DNA of 64,000 nt. It comes from Buxus sempervirens. Lineage: Eukaryota; Streptophyta; Magnoliopsida; Buxales; Buxaceae. Location of the stretch: positions 5,265,883 to 5,329,882 of the forward strand of contig OX387183.1 of the NCBI GenBank assembly GCA_947561395.2. Direction: 5' to 3'. Shown here piece by piece: positions 45,999 to 57,032 of this stretch. Position 1 is the stretch's first letter. Every line of letters starts with the position of its first letter. The position numbers and the translations under genes are program-made. The notes beneath the pieces were generated by a model that was not told the DNA's origin, searched no databases, and saw only the letters and a program-made list of their open reading frames with translations.

Positions 45999-46470
45999 GC
46001 ACCGTACTAGGTTGGAGCTGTTTGACCTGCTCCTTCAGGGTGGCCATTTCTATCCTGTTCTCTTCTCTTACTGCTGTCAGTTTTTCCTCAAATTGCACTT
46101 CCTGGGCTCTGTACTAGTCCTCGTTGCCCTGCCCCAGATGGATAGGTAGAAACTGATCTTGTTGTGGAACATGAAACGGTGCTGCCAGTGGTGGTGGTGG
46201 TTGTGGTGCTAGGGTTGGGGGATTTACTGGACGCAGCGGTGGCACCACTTCTGCTTATGGCGGAAAATGTGGTTGTGGCTGCTGGGCGACTGGTACCACC
46301 GGCGGGGCCTGCCTTAATTCCCTCAGCTCTGTCATCAGTTCCTGGATGATGGAACTCATGCTGTCAGTTTTCTGCTACATCTCATTGACTACTTGCGCAT
46401 GACTAGACTCTGCAGGATGCTGCCCTGGCGGCGTCTGTTCTCCTTGCTAATCCATATCGAGCCTTCTCCT
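45999..46470 (-). pseudogene. Gag N-terminal part of element III
   Basis: Continuation of the element III gag past the element II insertion. The minus strand reads EENRIEMATLKEQVKQLQPS near 46050 and IIQELMTELRELRQAP near 46330, from an ATG near 46455. Several TAG/TAA codons interrupt it. Confidence 0.6.
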
Positions 46471-46559
46471 CGACCTTGGCAGGTATAGACTTCTGAAAGC
46501 AATTTTTGGTACCTGGTCAACAATTGACAGGCATTAGTACAGTTTTACACAAATTGGTT

Positions 46560-47030
46560 ATGCAAATCATTTGATAGAATTTGTTCCTTCGATTTATGCT
46601 GATTTTTTTGTTGGATTTGGACTAACTGGTCTATTTTAGCTACCCTAAGGCAACAAAGGAAGAAAACCTGATTTTGAATCAACTGATCTATTTTGGTTAC
46701 CCGCAGGTGATCGGGAGAAAGAACCCTATTAAATCTTGAAACCTGATCTATTTTGGCTATCCTAAGACGACCGAGGAAGAGAACCCTAATTATCGAATCT
46801 ATTTTAGCTACCCGTAGGTAACTGGGGGAGAGAACCCTATTTTTTTTGAAAGCTGATTTTTCTGAAAGCTGATCTATTTTAGCTGCTTAGGCGCGACTGG
46901 GAAAAAGAATCCAGTTCTATTGAAAGCTAATCTATTTTAGCCATTTGGGAGGGGTTGGGAAAGAGAACCCGATTTAACTAGTCTATTTTAGCCACCTGAG
47001 CAAGGGAAGAGAACTTTCAATTTAGGGGGA
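46560..47030 (-). repeat. Short tandem repeats in the element III leader
   Basis: CTATTTTAGCTACCC or a close variant recurs about seven times with spacing near 60-75 bp, each followed by GGGAGAGAACCCT-like sequence. It lies between gag and the 145-bp array. Confidence 0.75.
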
Positions 47031-47486
47031 TTTTTCTGAGCTCAGTATCACAGGGTTGGACCACGCATGATCTCAGCAAGGGGGGCTGAAAAACAGCACT
47101 CAGGGTTGCCTTAACCAATTTCCGACTCGCTCATCAGTGGTCTCGGCAATACAAAGATTCGACTAGTAGTACCCGGACGCTCCGCAGCCAATATCCGATT
47201 CAACCACCGGCGGCTTCGGTGTCACTAAAAGGGGTAGGCTATACTAGGACGATCCTCTACCAATATCCGACTTATCCGTCAGTGGCTTTGGTGCCCTAAG
47301 AATTCGGCTAGTAGTACCCGGACGCTCCGCAGCCAGTATCCGATTCAACCACCGGCAGCTTCGGTGTCACTAAAAGGGGTAGGCTATGCCAGGACGATCC
47401 TCTACCAATATCCGACTAATCCGTCGGCCGCTTTGGAGCCCTAAGAATTCGGCTAGTAGTACCCGGACACTCCGCAGCCAATAGGG

Positions 47487-47715
47487 CTGCAACTCGGTCC
47501 GGGTAAAACCGAACCCAAACCGACCCAAACCGACTTCGGGTCGGTTTGGTTCGGTTTTTTATATGCATGGTTCGGTTTTGGTTTCCAAATCCTAAAACCG
47601 AATTAAATCGGTTCGGTTTTGGGTTGTATAGTCGGGTAAACCGAACCGAACCGAAAACCGAACCGAAAGTATATATTTCTTTAAACCGAACCGAACCGAA
47701 CCGAACCAAACCGAA
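47487..47715. repeat. Left subterminal CCGAACC/GGTTCGG repeats of the hAT
   Basis: More than fifteen copies of CCGAA(CC) or its complement in both orientations. The matching cluster at the right end is about 54530-54712. Confidence 0.9.
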
Positions 47716-49802
47716 AATACATATTTTAATATAATTATATAATTATATATATATATATATACCTAATTACCTATTACCTTTACCCTTAAAGGTTTACCAT
47801 ATTACAAAGTCACCCTCTCTTAAATTGAACAAATTCCTCTCTCAAACCCTAAATCCCTAATTCTGTTTGCTGGTTTGCCTCCTCTCGCTCAGCCGAACAG
47901 CAACCTTGGAAGAAGAAGATGAATCACCGAACAGCAAAAACGATTCGTGTAGCTCGTGTTTGCCTCCTCTCTCCCTAATCGTGTTTGTTGCTGCAATCTG
48001 TCTCAGGCTCGCTTAAAGAAGTGCGTGCCGTTGAAGGCGAGAACATCAGGTATTGGCTTCGTCTTCGCCGACTAAGCTTATTCTTCTCGCTCTTGTTGTT
48101 TCAAATATATGCATCCTACTCTTTTTTTAACTATTTATTTATTTGCTTAGTATGGTCGAAAGCTTTCTTGGAGAATCCCGGTTCCTGACGTCCGCCACAA
48201 CTGCTGCATCACACTCAGCCCCCTCCTTTTGTTTTGAGTCTTTAAGATTTTTCTATTTTCTTATTTTCCCGTAGTTTCTGTGGCACTGTTGTATATCATG
48301 GTCGGTTCTCAGATCACGCGATGTTGCTATGTCTTATTTTGAGAGATTGTTAACTGTGATTTGCTTTTTGATACTTGCTTTGAGTATACTAATGGTTTTT
48401 AGATGTTATAGTTTGTCCTCTGTGTTTGTGTTGTTTCATTCTGAATTGCAAATAGGTTTTGTAACATACATTGCCTTGAGAATTTGGTTAACATGAATAC
48501 TTCGTGTGTGTGTGTGTGTGTTTTCACGTGAGTTTTGTGTTTATATGTTCCTGTGAGTTATACATTATGGTCATGGAATACACTGTAATTTAAGTTAATT
48601 GAAACAAAATTCTAGGCTGGTTTTTTTTTCGCCATTTGATTTTCAAATGCTGATGTTTATGGCACTTTATGTGCATGTGTTTATATTCAATATTTGCATC
48701 AGGTAGATGGGCAATGCAGTTTCCCTGGATGAATGAGAAATGGAATAACTAAATGCTTGATTGTTTCAGTTGCAATACTCGTGTGTTTTCACCTAGTTGG
48801 TAGATGGGTGATGCATTTTTCTTGTACAGATGCTGAATGGCGTAACTAATTGCTACTGTTGCTTTACTTAGAATTTTCAATAGATTCTCAGCTAGCGAAT
48901 TATGTTAAAATCAGGGTGGTCTCTGAAAATTTATTTTGGTTGAAAATATTGGAAACAAAATGGAAAAAGGAAATGAATAAATTATAACTAGATTGCAGCA
49001 ACAAAATCTCTATCAGTGAATATAGTAGTACAACAGTTCATGTCTAACAAGTATGAAATTGCACAGATTAAACCCGAGTGAAGTGGGAGCTGATATTGAT
49101 CGATCTTCTTTGAAGCTAGAGGCAGCGGTGGTTGCTCCTTTAAAAAGGTATTTGCCAGTTCAACTCTCATGCACATGTGAGAGTACCCTGTTTTTTCTCT
49201 TCCATCTTTGTTTTTTATTTCTTGAGTTATTTGGCAAATGTGGAAGTTGACTTTTCTGAAAAGTGGTTTGTCCACTTTGTAAAATGCTTACCCACCTGTT
49301 GAAGTTACGATGAGGATGAAATTTGTCTCCATTTGATGTGCCTTTTCGTAATTCCCATTACAGGATTGGATGAATTTGTTTCTAAATCTTTTTTTTCCTT
49401 AAATTTCTTTGTTATCTTTCTGTTTCTGTTTAGACATTGAATCTATTTGTGCATTTAGCATAGCTAATCACCATTTAAATATTTATTAATAATGTCATTT
49501 CTATTCTGGGTGAAGGCCATACTACTAGATCAAAAATAGATTGTAGAACCTCCCATGGAATCATGCACATGCTTGATTTGGCAATTTATTTTATGTGCTT
49601 GAAGCATTCCCAGATTCATTTGGATAAAATGTGCTTGAAGCATTCCCAGATTCATTTGGAAATTTATTTTATGTGCTTGAAGCATTCCCAGATTCATTTG
49701 GATACATTTGTGTTATTTTATTGATTTGAGAGTAAAATGTACATCACTTTCGTGGTCTTAATAATTTATGCTGAATTGTCTTTTTCATTATTATTTGATT
49801 AG
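47716..49802 (+). promoter_or_regulatory. Promoter, 5' leader and leader introns of the hAT transposase gene
   Basis: An AT stretch (about 47735-47762) is followed by a pyrimidine-rich leader and a likely first exon ending GAGAACATCAG|GTATTG near 48048. An exon-like piece is at 49067-49147 (acceptor TTGCACAG, donor AAAAAG|GTATTT). A 36-57-bp segment around GTGCTTGAAGCATTCCCAGA is repeated three times at about 49585-49701. No second gene is established. Confidence 0.5.
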
Positions 49803-51988
49803 ATGTCAAGCATGGGTGATACTAAAACTAGTGAGGAAAATGCTGAAACTACGGCAGCTTCCTTGGTGTCATCGAGTGCTAAAAGGCCATATAAAGGAAG
49901 ATCAGTAGTTTGGGAGCATTTTACTAAGTTGAAAAGTTTAAGTGGGGGAAAATCTGAAAGGGCAACATGCAACTATTGTCATAATGAATACTCATGCTCA
50001 AGTATTAATGGAACTAGCACCCTTCATAAACATTTAGATAAATGCCCGAAGTATCCGTATAGTCAGAAGAATAAGAATCAAAAGCTTTTATTATTTTCGT
50101 CATTGGGACAAGAAGGGGAGGGTGTCTTGACTAATTGGAAATTTGATCAAGAGCAATGTCGAAAGGCTCTTGTTAACATGATAATTGTTGATGAGCTACC
50201 CTTTAGATTTGTTGAGCGTGAAGGATTTCGTACATTTTGTAATGTTTTGCAACCTAAGTTCAATCTAGTGTCACGTACTACTGTGACAAAAGATTGCTTG
50301 GAGTTGTATATTCATGAGAAACAGAAGTTAAAGGAATTTTTGGTGAAGTCTAAGCAAAGGGTTTGCTTGACAACAGATTTATGGACTTCAATACAAAATC
50401 TGTCATATATGTGTCTTACAGCGCATTATATTGATAAGGATTGGAAGTTGCAGAAAAGGATCATCAACTTTTGTGTAATTGATAGTCATAGCGGGGAAGA
50501 TATTGGAAAGGCTGTAGAGTCGTGTTTAATAGGGTGGGACATAGAAAGATTATGCACCCTTACTGTTGACAATGCTTCTTCTAATGACGTGGCAGTTAGA
50601 AGTTTGAAAAGAAGGTTTTGTAACAAGAATGGTTTGATTTTGGATGGGGAATTCTTTCATATGAGATGTGCTGCTCATATATTGAATTTGATTGTGAAAG
50701 ATGGAATAAATGAAGTGAAGAATTCTATTTCTCGAATCCGTGGGGCAGTGAGATATATAAGGAGTTCACCGGGAAGGCAACAACAATTCAAGAGGTGTGT
50801 TGAAAAAGAAAAAATTACATCCAAGAGCCTTTTATGTTTAGATGTTCCAACAAGGTGGAATTCTACCTACTTTATGTTGGAAGCTGCGTTAAAATTTCAG
50901 AAGGCTTTTGAGCGTCTTGAAGAAGATGATTTCCGTTTTATGAATGATTTGAAGGATGGACCTCCAAGTGAAGATGATTGGAAAAAAGCAAATGTCTTAT
51001 GTAAGTTTCTCAAGTGTTTCTACAGTATTACAAAGCGTTTGTCGGGGTCATTATACGTAACTTCAAATTCTTATTTTCATGAAGTTTGTGGGATTGAAAA
51101 TCTTTTGGTTCAATGGGCAAAGTGTGATGATACTTGCTTATCTGATATGGCAATGAAGATGAAAGAAAAGTTTGATAAGTATTGGGGAAACACTGACAAA
51201 GTAAATATGATGCTATTGTTTGCAGTTGTGTTGGACCCTAGATATAAGTTGAAGTATGTGAGGTTTTGTTATGCAAAAGTTTCTTCTGTTGAGAAGGTTA
51301 TAGAATTGATTGCAAAGGTTAAAGAAGCAATGGATCGTATGTTCAAACATTATCAAGTACTTGATTCAACTAATCCGCCAGATGTGCCTTCAAACAATGC
51401 AAGCCAAGATGTTGATGTGATGAATGTTGAACAACTTATTCCTGATGCATCTGTCCAAATAAAAACTCTTCAAAATGAGTTTTACAAACACTTGGAAGAA
51501 GAAGAGGTCATTCAATCAAAATCTGAATTGGATAGATATTTGGAAGAGAGTGTTGAGAAAGATGATCCTAGCTTTGATATTTTATATTGGTGGAAAATGA
51601 ATAGTTCGAAGTTTCGTGTGCTTTCTCATATAGCACGTGATGTTTTGGCAATTCCAGTATCAACAGTAGCTTCAGAGTCTGCATTTAGTACAGGAGGTCG
51701 TGTACTTGACCAATTTCGTAGTTCATTAACTCCAAAGGTTGTGGAATGCTTGATTTGTTTGCAAGACTGGTTAAGGGCTTCTCCAACCCCTATTGAGATT
51801 GAGGAAAGCTTAGAAGAGCTTGAAGAAGCTGAATCAGGTAAGTGAAATTTTTCATACCACCTATTGCATGTTTGTTGGTTATTTTAGTATAGTTATTTTT
51901 ATGTATTATAATTTATTCTCTATATTTTTCAGCTATAACAGAGGAGCCTGTCATTGTTAGTGAATCCATTTTAGGTGCTTCTCAATAA
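49803..51988 (+). CDS. hAT transposase with BED zinc finger, two coding exons
   Basis: Catalyses cut-and-paste transposition in the nucleus. Exon 1 is 49803-51837, exon 2 is 51933-51988. The intron has donor CAG|GTAAGT and acceptor TTTTTCAG, and splicing gives about 696 residues instead of 680. The BED finger is at about residues 30-85 (WEHFTKLKSLSGG, CNYCHNEY, LHKHLDKC). hAT core motifs are LTTDLWTS (about 195), TVDNASSND (about 258) and CAAHILNLIV (about 292). The C-terminal dimerisation region has VSTVASESAFSTGGRVLDQF. No stop or frameshift breaks it, so it may still be functional. A second ATG four codons in is equally possible as start. Confidence 0.93.
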
Positions 51989-52991
51989 TTTATGCTTGAG
52001 GTAAATAGATCTTAAAGGTTCTTGCCTTTTTTCAGTATTTATTGGTTACTATTTATGCTAATGGTTTTAATTTTAATCTTTATTAAATATTTTTCAGGTG
52101 TCAAGTACATTGAAGATTATTGGAATTGCACTGGGGGCTTTTTTTCCTATCTCTTTTAGGATTTTATTGACTGATGGTTACTATTTATGTATTGACTTTT
52201 TGGATAATTTGGCTTTGTAATAGACTATTTTTAGTTTTTTCTTTCTCTCCCTTTTGTAATTTGTTAAAAACATTGGTACTTTGTGGTTCTTTTTACTTTT
52301 TACGTCTCTATTAATCCTGCTGGATTATGAGTTCCCCTATGATTATGAGTTCCCTTTTGTAATTTGTTAAAAACATTGTTGAATTGAAAGTCACTATGAT
52401 ATAACTTCTTTTATGTACTTGCAGAAAAGAGCACGTTTTTCTTTTATGGGAGGTAAAGGTGGCTCTCTATGGAAGCAGGTCACGTATAGGCTATTCTTAA
52501 GAAAAATCTAGTTACATGATTGAAACCGTCTTTCATCTGCTAGCCTGTCTTTACTCATGTTAATGCAATGAGGACCTGACATTTTCCTCAGCATCACCCT
52601 GCTAATGTTGACCAAAAAGAATGTGAAATGTGAGATGGTTATATTTTGCCATTGGTTTAGCTTCTGATGTACTGGTTTCCTCATTTCTTGGGTAAAACTC
52701 ATCAATGTCCCAGTTCCGGGAATTTTTGCTCCCTTTGTAGGTATGGCACTCATGAGTAATCTGACTTCACTCTTTGGACTAATTTCCTACTCTTCCATCG
52801 CACTTGAAAATTTCCAATTAGTTGTAGTGCCTACATAAGAAAAGAGATTTCTTGTTGGTCTTCTAGAATCTCTTTTTTAGTTGCGTATGGCTAGTAAGTT
52901 CTCAGACATTTCATGCCATCTGCTTCAATATTATCATTTAAAAGTGAACTTTTCCATGAATTAAATGGTGTGTTTTCTTTTGTGGTTGAAG
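51989..52991 (+). other. Transposase 3' region and lead-in to the captured gene
   Basis: AT-rich. It contains a repeated CTGGATTATGAGTTCCCCTA-like segment (about 52320-52360) and no conserved protein. The start of the PPDK capture probably lies in the intron-like sequence before the acceptor at 52991. Confidence 0.4.
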
Positions 52992-53955
52992 GTGAGGACA
53001 GAAACCAGCCCAGAGGATGTCGGAGGTATGCATGCAGCTGCTGGAATCTTGACAGCTAGAGGTGGCATGACCTCTCACGCAGCTGTTGTAGCCCGTGGCT
53101 GGGGAAAATGTTGTGTTTCTGGCTGCTCTGAAATCCGTGTCCATGATACTGAGAAGGTCAATCTTCTTCTTCTTCTTTTTTTTCCAATTTTTTCTCATAT
53201 TATGACCAGTGTATAAATATATAAGCAGAGTATATGAATTTTTTTCTTGATAATATAGGTGCTTGTAATTGGAGACAAGGTAATCAAGGAGGGGGAGTGG
53301 CTTTCACTTAATGGGTCTACAGGAGAGGTGATCATGGGGAAACAACCACTTTCACCTCCATCTCTAAGTGGTGACTTTTCCACCTTCATGTCATGGGCTG
53401 ATGAAATAAGGCATCTGAAGGTACCATTATACACTCTAGTGAGGGACGGGTTTATGATTATGCACTGGTGAAAACTCTTTAACTAATTTAGTATCATGAT
53501 TTGCCAAGTAGGTTATGGCAAATGCTGACACACCAGAAGATGCACTAACTGCAAGAAATAATGGTGCACAAGGGATTGGACTTTGTAGGACAGAGCACAT
53601 GGTATGTGAATCTAATTTTTTTTATTTTCACTGTCTTCAGTCTTCTCAAGGTTCCACATTATATTTTTTAGAAACAGAACAGTACTAAATATGTAAGAGA
53701 GTGAAAGATGTGGTCTCACAAGTGTATGAAGTCTGGACTATAGGTACTATAATTTATAGTGAATTTCCACACTAATCTTCCAAGGTTTGATTCTTTACGT
53801 GTATTGACTGTCTCAGTTCTTTGCTTCAGATGAGAGAATAAAGGCTGTTAGAAAGATGATAATGGCAGTCACACCTGAACAGAGAAAGGCAGCACTAGAT
53901 ATCCTCTTACCATATCAAAGATCTGATTTTGAGGGCATTTTTCGTGCTATGGATG
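52992..53955 (+). pseudogene. PPDK: Captured pyruvate,phosphate dikinase fragment, four exons with introns
   Basis: PPDK interconverts pyruvate and phosphoenolpyruvate, mainly in plastids. Exons are 52992-53156 ([18 protein letters not shown]), 53259-53420 ([15 protein letters not shown]), 53512-53601 ([20 protein letters not shown]) and 53817-53955 ([20 protein letters not shown]). All have GT-AG borders and join in frame to about 185 residues without a stop. They cover the phosphohistidine (swivelling) domain, including the catalytic-His motif [17 protein letters not shown], and the start of the PEP/pyruvate barrel. Everything before and after is absent; real PPDK is about 950 residues. Introns show it was captured as genomic DNA. 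It lies wholly inside the hAT ends. Confidence 0.93.
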
Positions 53956-54133
53956 GTAAAGTTTTCTTCTTTCTGCACTCACCAACACCCACCCCATATG
54001 TATACAATTTTATATGAATTCTAGTAACACAACTCAACAGTTCCTGTAATTGGAATAATCCTGACAGGAGGTCGCCTAAGCTTACAGTCCTTCACATTCT
54101 CTTGGATTACCAGAAAATTTATCTCATTGACAG

Positions 54134-54328
54134 GAGGTCGCGAGCTTTGAGATTGAGATTGTGTCAAACCAATTTGAAGGGAAAAGATTGCTCGAGAGGC
54201 ATAGGCTGGTAAATTCTGCATTGGTGGAGGAGATGAAGCACATCCATGCACTTTCAATAAAGAAAGCACTGACCTCTGCACAGTGGAAACAGCAGCAAGA
54301 GTCCAACAATCTTCAATCTACATCTTAG
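54134..54328 (+). pseudogene. BOLA2: Captured BOLA2-like fragment (C-terminal part)
   Basis: BolA proteins work with monothiol glutaredoxins in iron-sulfur and redox control. From about 54140 the frame reads SFEIEIVSNQFEGKRLLERH and later EEMKHIHALSIKKALTSAQW, the conserved second half of plant BOLA2 with its signature KRLLERHRLV region, then stops at TAG 54326-54328. The N-terminal half is missing. TGACAGGAGGTCGC occurs just upstream and again 67 bp earlier (54062 and 54129), a possible trace of the joining event. It is fused 180 bp downstream of the PPDK exons, same strand, inside the hAT. Confidence 0.85.
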
Positions 54329-55340
54329 TAATCTTGTTATAAGCTTTTGATGGGGCACAGCAGAGGCACTCTTCTATTATGTACTAGTTAAGATTTATAC
54401 ACTGAATTGAACATGAAGTAAAAGGTTGAAGCCAACTGAAACATGTAATTTCTTCCTTTTTTATGTGACACTGGTAGATATTGTTTCATTGTTATTTAAT
54501 TTTAATATTTTATAAATAAAAAAACTCGAAACCCAACCCAAACCGAACCGAATTGCGCATTTCGGTTCGGTTTGGGTTGGGTTTCGGGTTTTATATAAAA
54601 AATCGGTTCGGTTTCGGTTTGGGTTGTTCGGTTCTGAGGTCGGTTCGGTTCGGTTCCGAACTGACCATCAATAACTTTGGTTTAGTTCTGGGTTGAGGCC
54701 AACCCGAACCAAACCGCACCGAGTTGCAGCCCTAGCAGCCAATATCCGATTCAATCACTGGCGGCTTTGGTGTCACTAAACGGGGTAGGCTATGCCAGGA
54801 TGCTCCTCCACCAATATTTGACTCATCCGTCGGCAGCTTTGGTGCCCTAAGAATTCAGCTACTAGTACCCGAACGCTCCGCAGCTAGTATCCGATTTAAT
54901 CACTAGCGGCTTTGGTGTCACTAAACGGGATAGGCTATACCAGGATGCTCCTCCACGAATATCTGATTCATCCATCAGTGGCTTTGGTGCCCCACAGGTT
55001 TGACCGAATGATCTTGGCAAGATGCAGACAGGTGTGATCTGAGCTCAAAGTTTTAGGTCTTTTTAACACTGGCTGGGTTTCGCGATCTCAATGAGAGAGG
55101 TGCAATCAAAGGGAATTAGGTGGTCGCAGCGACCAGGAAAATTGTAATTAAAGAAGAGAGGTGGTCTGTCGGAGACCAAGTTGCCCTATTGGAGGAAATT
55201 AATTCTTTTATTTCAAGTTCTCATCTTGTTAAGTTCAATACATATGACAAAATGAAAGGGAAATTCATGCTTAATTCAAAAAGGACCACCGTGGCGCATA
55301 GTACATCAACATGCTTATCCAAATACAATAAAGCCAAAGT

Positions 55341-56555
55341 CTAGCTAGGTTGGTCAGCATCATAGTGGGAGGACACGTCTTGCCTCCTCAAGGCTTGCAG
55401 AAGCTTGTTCCGCAGACGTCGGTCCTCCTCAGCGCACTTGCACACGAATTCCATTTCATGTTGCAAGGCCGTATTGGCCTGCCTACTCTCCCGTTCCGAA
55501 TCCACATAAGCTGAATGGATACAGGAATGGGTCTTCTGTCCCTATATGTGTTAGGGGGCGGAACTGGAATGCCGCTTGAAGCGACAAGCTGAAGAGGTGG
55601 GGGGCCGTTGTGGCCGAACTCTCGAGCTATCCACTGCTCGTAATCACAAAAGTGGGGTTCGATGAAGACGTCTTCCCAATATACGCACACCGTCTTCCAC
55701 TTCATTAGCAGTTGCGTCATTAGTCCCTTCAGGTGGAGAAAGTGGTTGAACCAATCCTCACAAGCGAGCAAGTCCGGTTTGATCTCTCTTTGCGCCAACC
55801 AATAGATGTTGTCACCGGCTACCCTATAATATGCACTGACAGGTGATGACACCATCATGTGGTCTTGCAGCCAAATGTGGAGGAGGGGAGTGCACCCTTG
55901 AAACCTCCAGGTTCCATTTTTGGACAAAGTCAGGGAATGGAACAGTTGAGCTAGGATCAGTGGCATGAGTCGGTATCCCGCCCTGAGTTTACCCACAATT
56001 TCTATGAGGGCCAAATTAATGGTGTCTCCCCCAGTGGGAAAAAAAGATTTGCGACAGAATCACAAGGGTGAAGGTGTCAAACAAAACCCGGGGTCTTTCC
56101 TGCTTTTTGTTTCTTATCTTCTCAGCAAGGAATGTTTTGGAGACCCTAGTGAATGCTTTGTCACCTCCTAAGGTCTGGAATTCTCCCCTTGAGAGGCCAA
56201 AGAAAACACAAGCTTCATTCTTATAGCTTTCTTTGAGACTTAGCCTAGCGGGTTCTTCTAAGTCGAAAAATCGGAGGAACAGGCCAGGTTCCTCAATTGT
56301 GGGAGTCAACTCATGGATTTCGAATTGAAACACTAAAACCTGGGGATCCCAGAAAATCAGGACTGCTTAGATCATATCCCAGTTGATCAGCACGTTTAAC
56401 AGGGACAAAGTCTGTCCCACACGATATTTGTGCTCCCATTCAATCTGCTTACTCCCTTGGAGCTGCCTTTTCCAAGAGCAGATCCGAGGGGTATCCCAGG
56501 CGCACTTCTCTATTCTAGGGAAGCAGACTCTCTCAGATGAGGATGAGGATGCCAT
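55341..56555 (-). pseudogene. ORF1 of element III (extra ORF before gag)
   Basis: Starts MASSSSSERVCFPRIEKCAW at 56555. KYRVGQTLSLLNVLINWDMI then meets TAA at 56367-56369. It continues as VFQFEIHELTPTIEE, then after a frameshift near 56015 with LPLILAQLFHSLTLSKNG and RVAGDNIYWLAQREIKPDL. A further frameshift near 55515 leads to a coiled-coil tail (LQHEMEFVCKCAEEDRRLRN) ending at TAG 55341-55343. The pattern resembles the plant domain catalogued as DUF7745, found upstream of gag in Ogre-like elements. Function unknown. Confidence 0.72.
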
Positions 56556-56747
56556 GCCAACTATCTGATCGAAATTCCAAATCAATTTAAGGTTCCACAC
56601 CAAACTCCCAATTAGTCCTAAAGTATGCATAATCGTAAGCAAAGGACTAACCACTAGTAGTTGCATATTCGTAAGCAAAGGACTAACCACTAGTAGTTTT
56701 AACATGCTTCACAGAATAAAGCAAAAAACTAAAACAGTGCGGAATTT

Positions 56748-56947
56748 NNNNNNNNNNNNNNNNNNNNNNNNNNNNNNNNNNNNNNNNNNNNNNNNNNNNN
56801 NNNNNNNNNNNNNNNNNNNNNNNNNNNNNNNNNNNNNNNNNNNNNNNNNNNNNNNNNNNNNNNNNNNNNNNNNNNNNNNNNNNNNNNNNNNNNNNNNNNN
56901 NNNNNNNNNNNNNNNNNNNNNNNNNNNNNNNNNNNNNNNNNNNNNNN
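56748..56947. other. Assembly gap (200 N)
   Basis: Exactly 200 N, a conventional placeholder for a gap of unknown size. By comparison with the left LTR (20913-22929) about 2.0 kb of LTR plus the primer-binding site should lie here. Confidence 0.95.
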
Positions 56948-57001
56948 GTAGTTGTACATGGGGATTTACCGAGCTTGGCATGTGTGGATGTGGCATATCA
57001 A

Positions 57002-57032
<31 letters not shown>

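Larger units (their letters stand above)
47482..54734 (+). mobile_element. hAT-superfamily DNA transposon with captured host gene fragments
   Basis: Terminal inverted repeats TAGGGCTGCAACTCGG (47482) and CCGAGTTGCAGCCCTA (ending 54734) are perfect over 16 bp. The target duplication is 8 bp, GCAGCCAA (47474-47481 and 54735-54742), diagnostic for hAT. Both ends have dense subterminal GGTTCGG/CCGAACC repeats (about 47500-47715 and 54530-54712), likely transposase binding sites. It encodes a spliced, apparently intact BED/hAT transposase and, downstream in the same orientation, exons of PPDK and BOLA2. Length 7253 bp. Confidence 0.95.
47080..54995 (-). repeat. 145-bp tandem repeat of the element III leader, interrupted by the hAT insertion
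   Basis: ACCCGGACGCTCCGCAGCC recurs at 47171, 47316 and 47461 (145-bp steps) and, after removing the hAT element, at 54867, again 145 bp. Each unit contains two related halves (CAATATCCGATTCAACCACC and CAATATCCGACTTATCCGTC). About four and a half units remain. Only 47080-47481 and 54743-54995 belong to the array. Confidence 0.88.

Noticed and set aside
47546..47734. Short frames in the left end of the hAT with FGFG/NRTEPN repeats
   Set aside because: They translate the subterminal CCGAACC repeats and have no independent support.
52992..54328. A resident functional PPDK or BOLA2 gene
   Set aside because: Only about one fifth of PPDK and half of BOLA2 are present and both lie inside hAT termini, so they are captured fragments.
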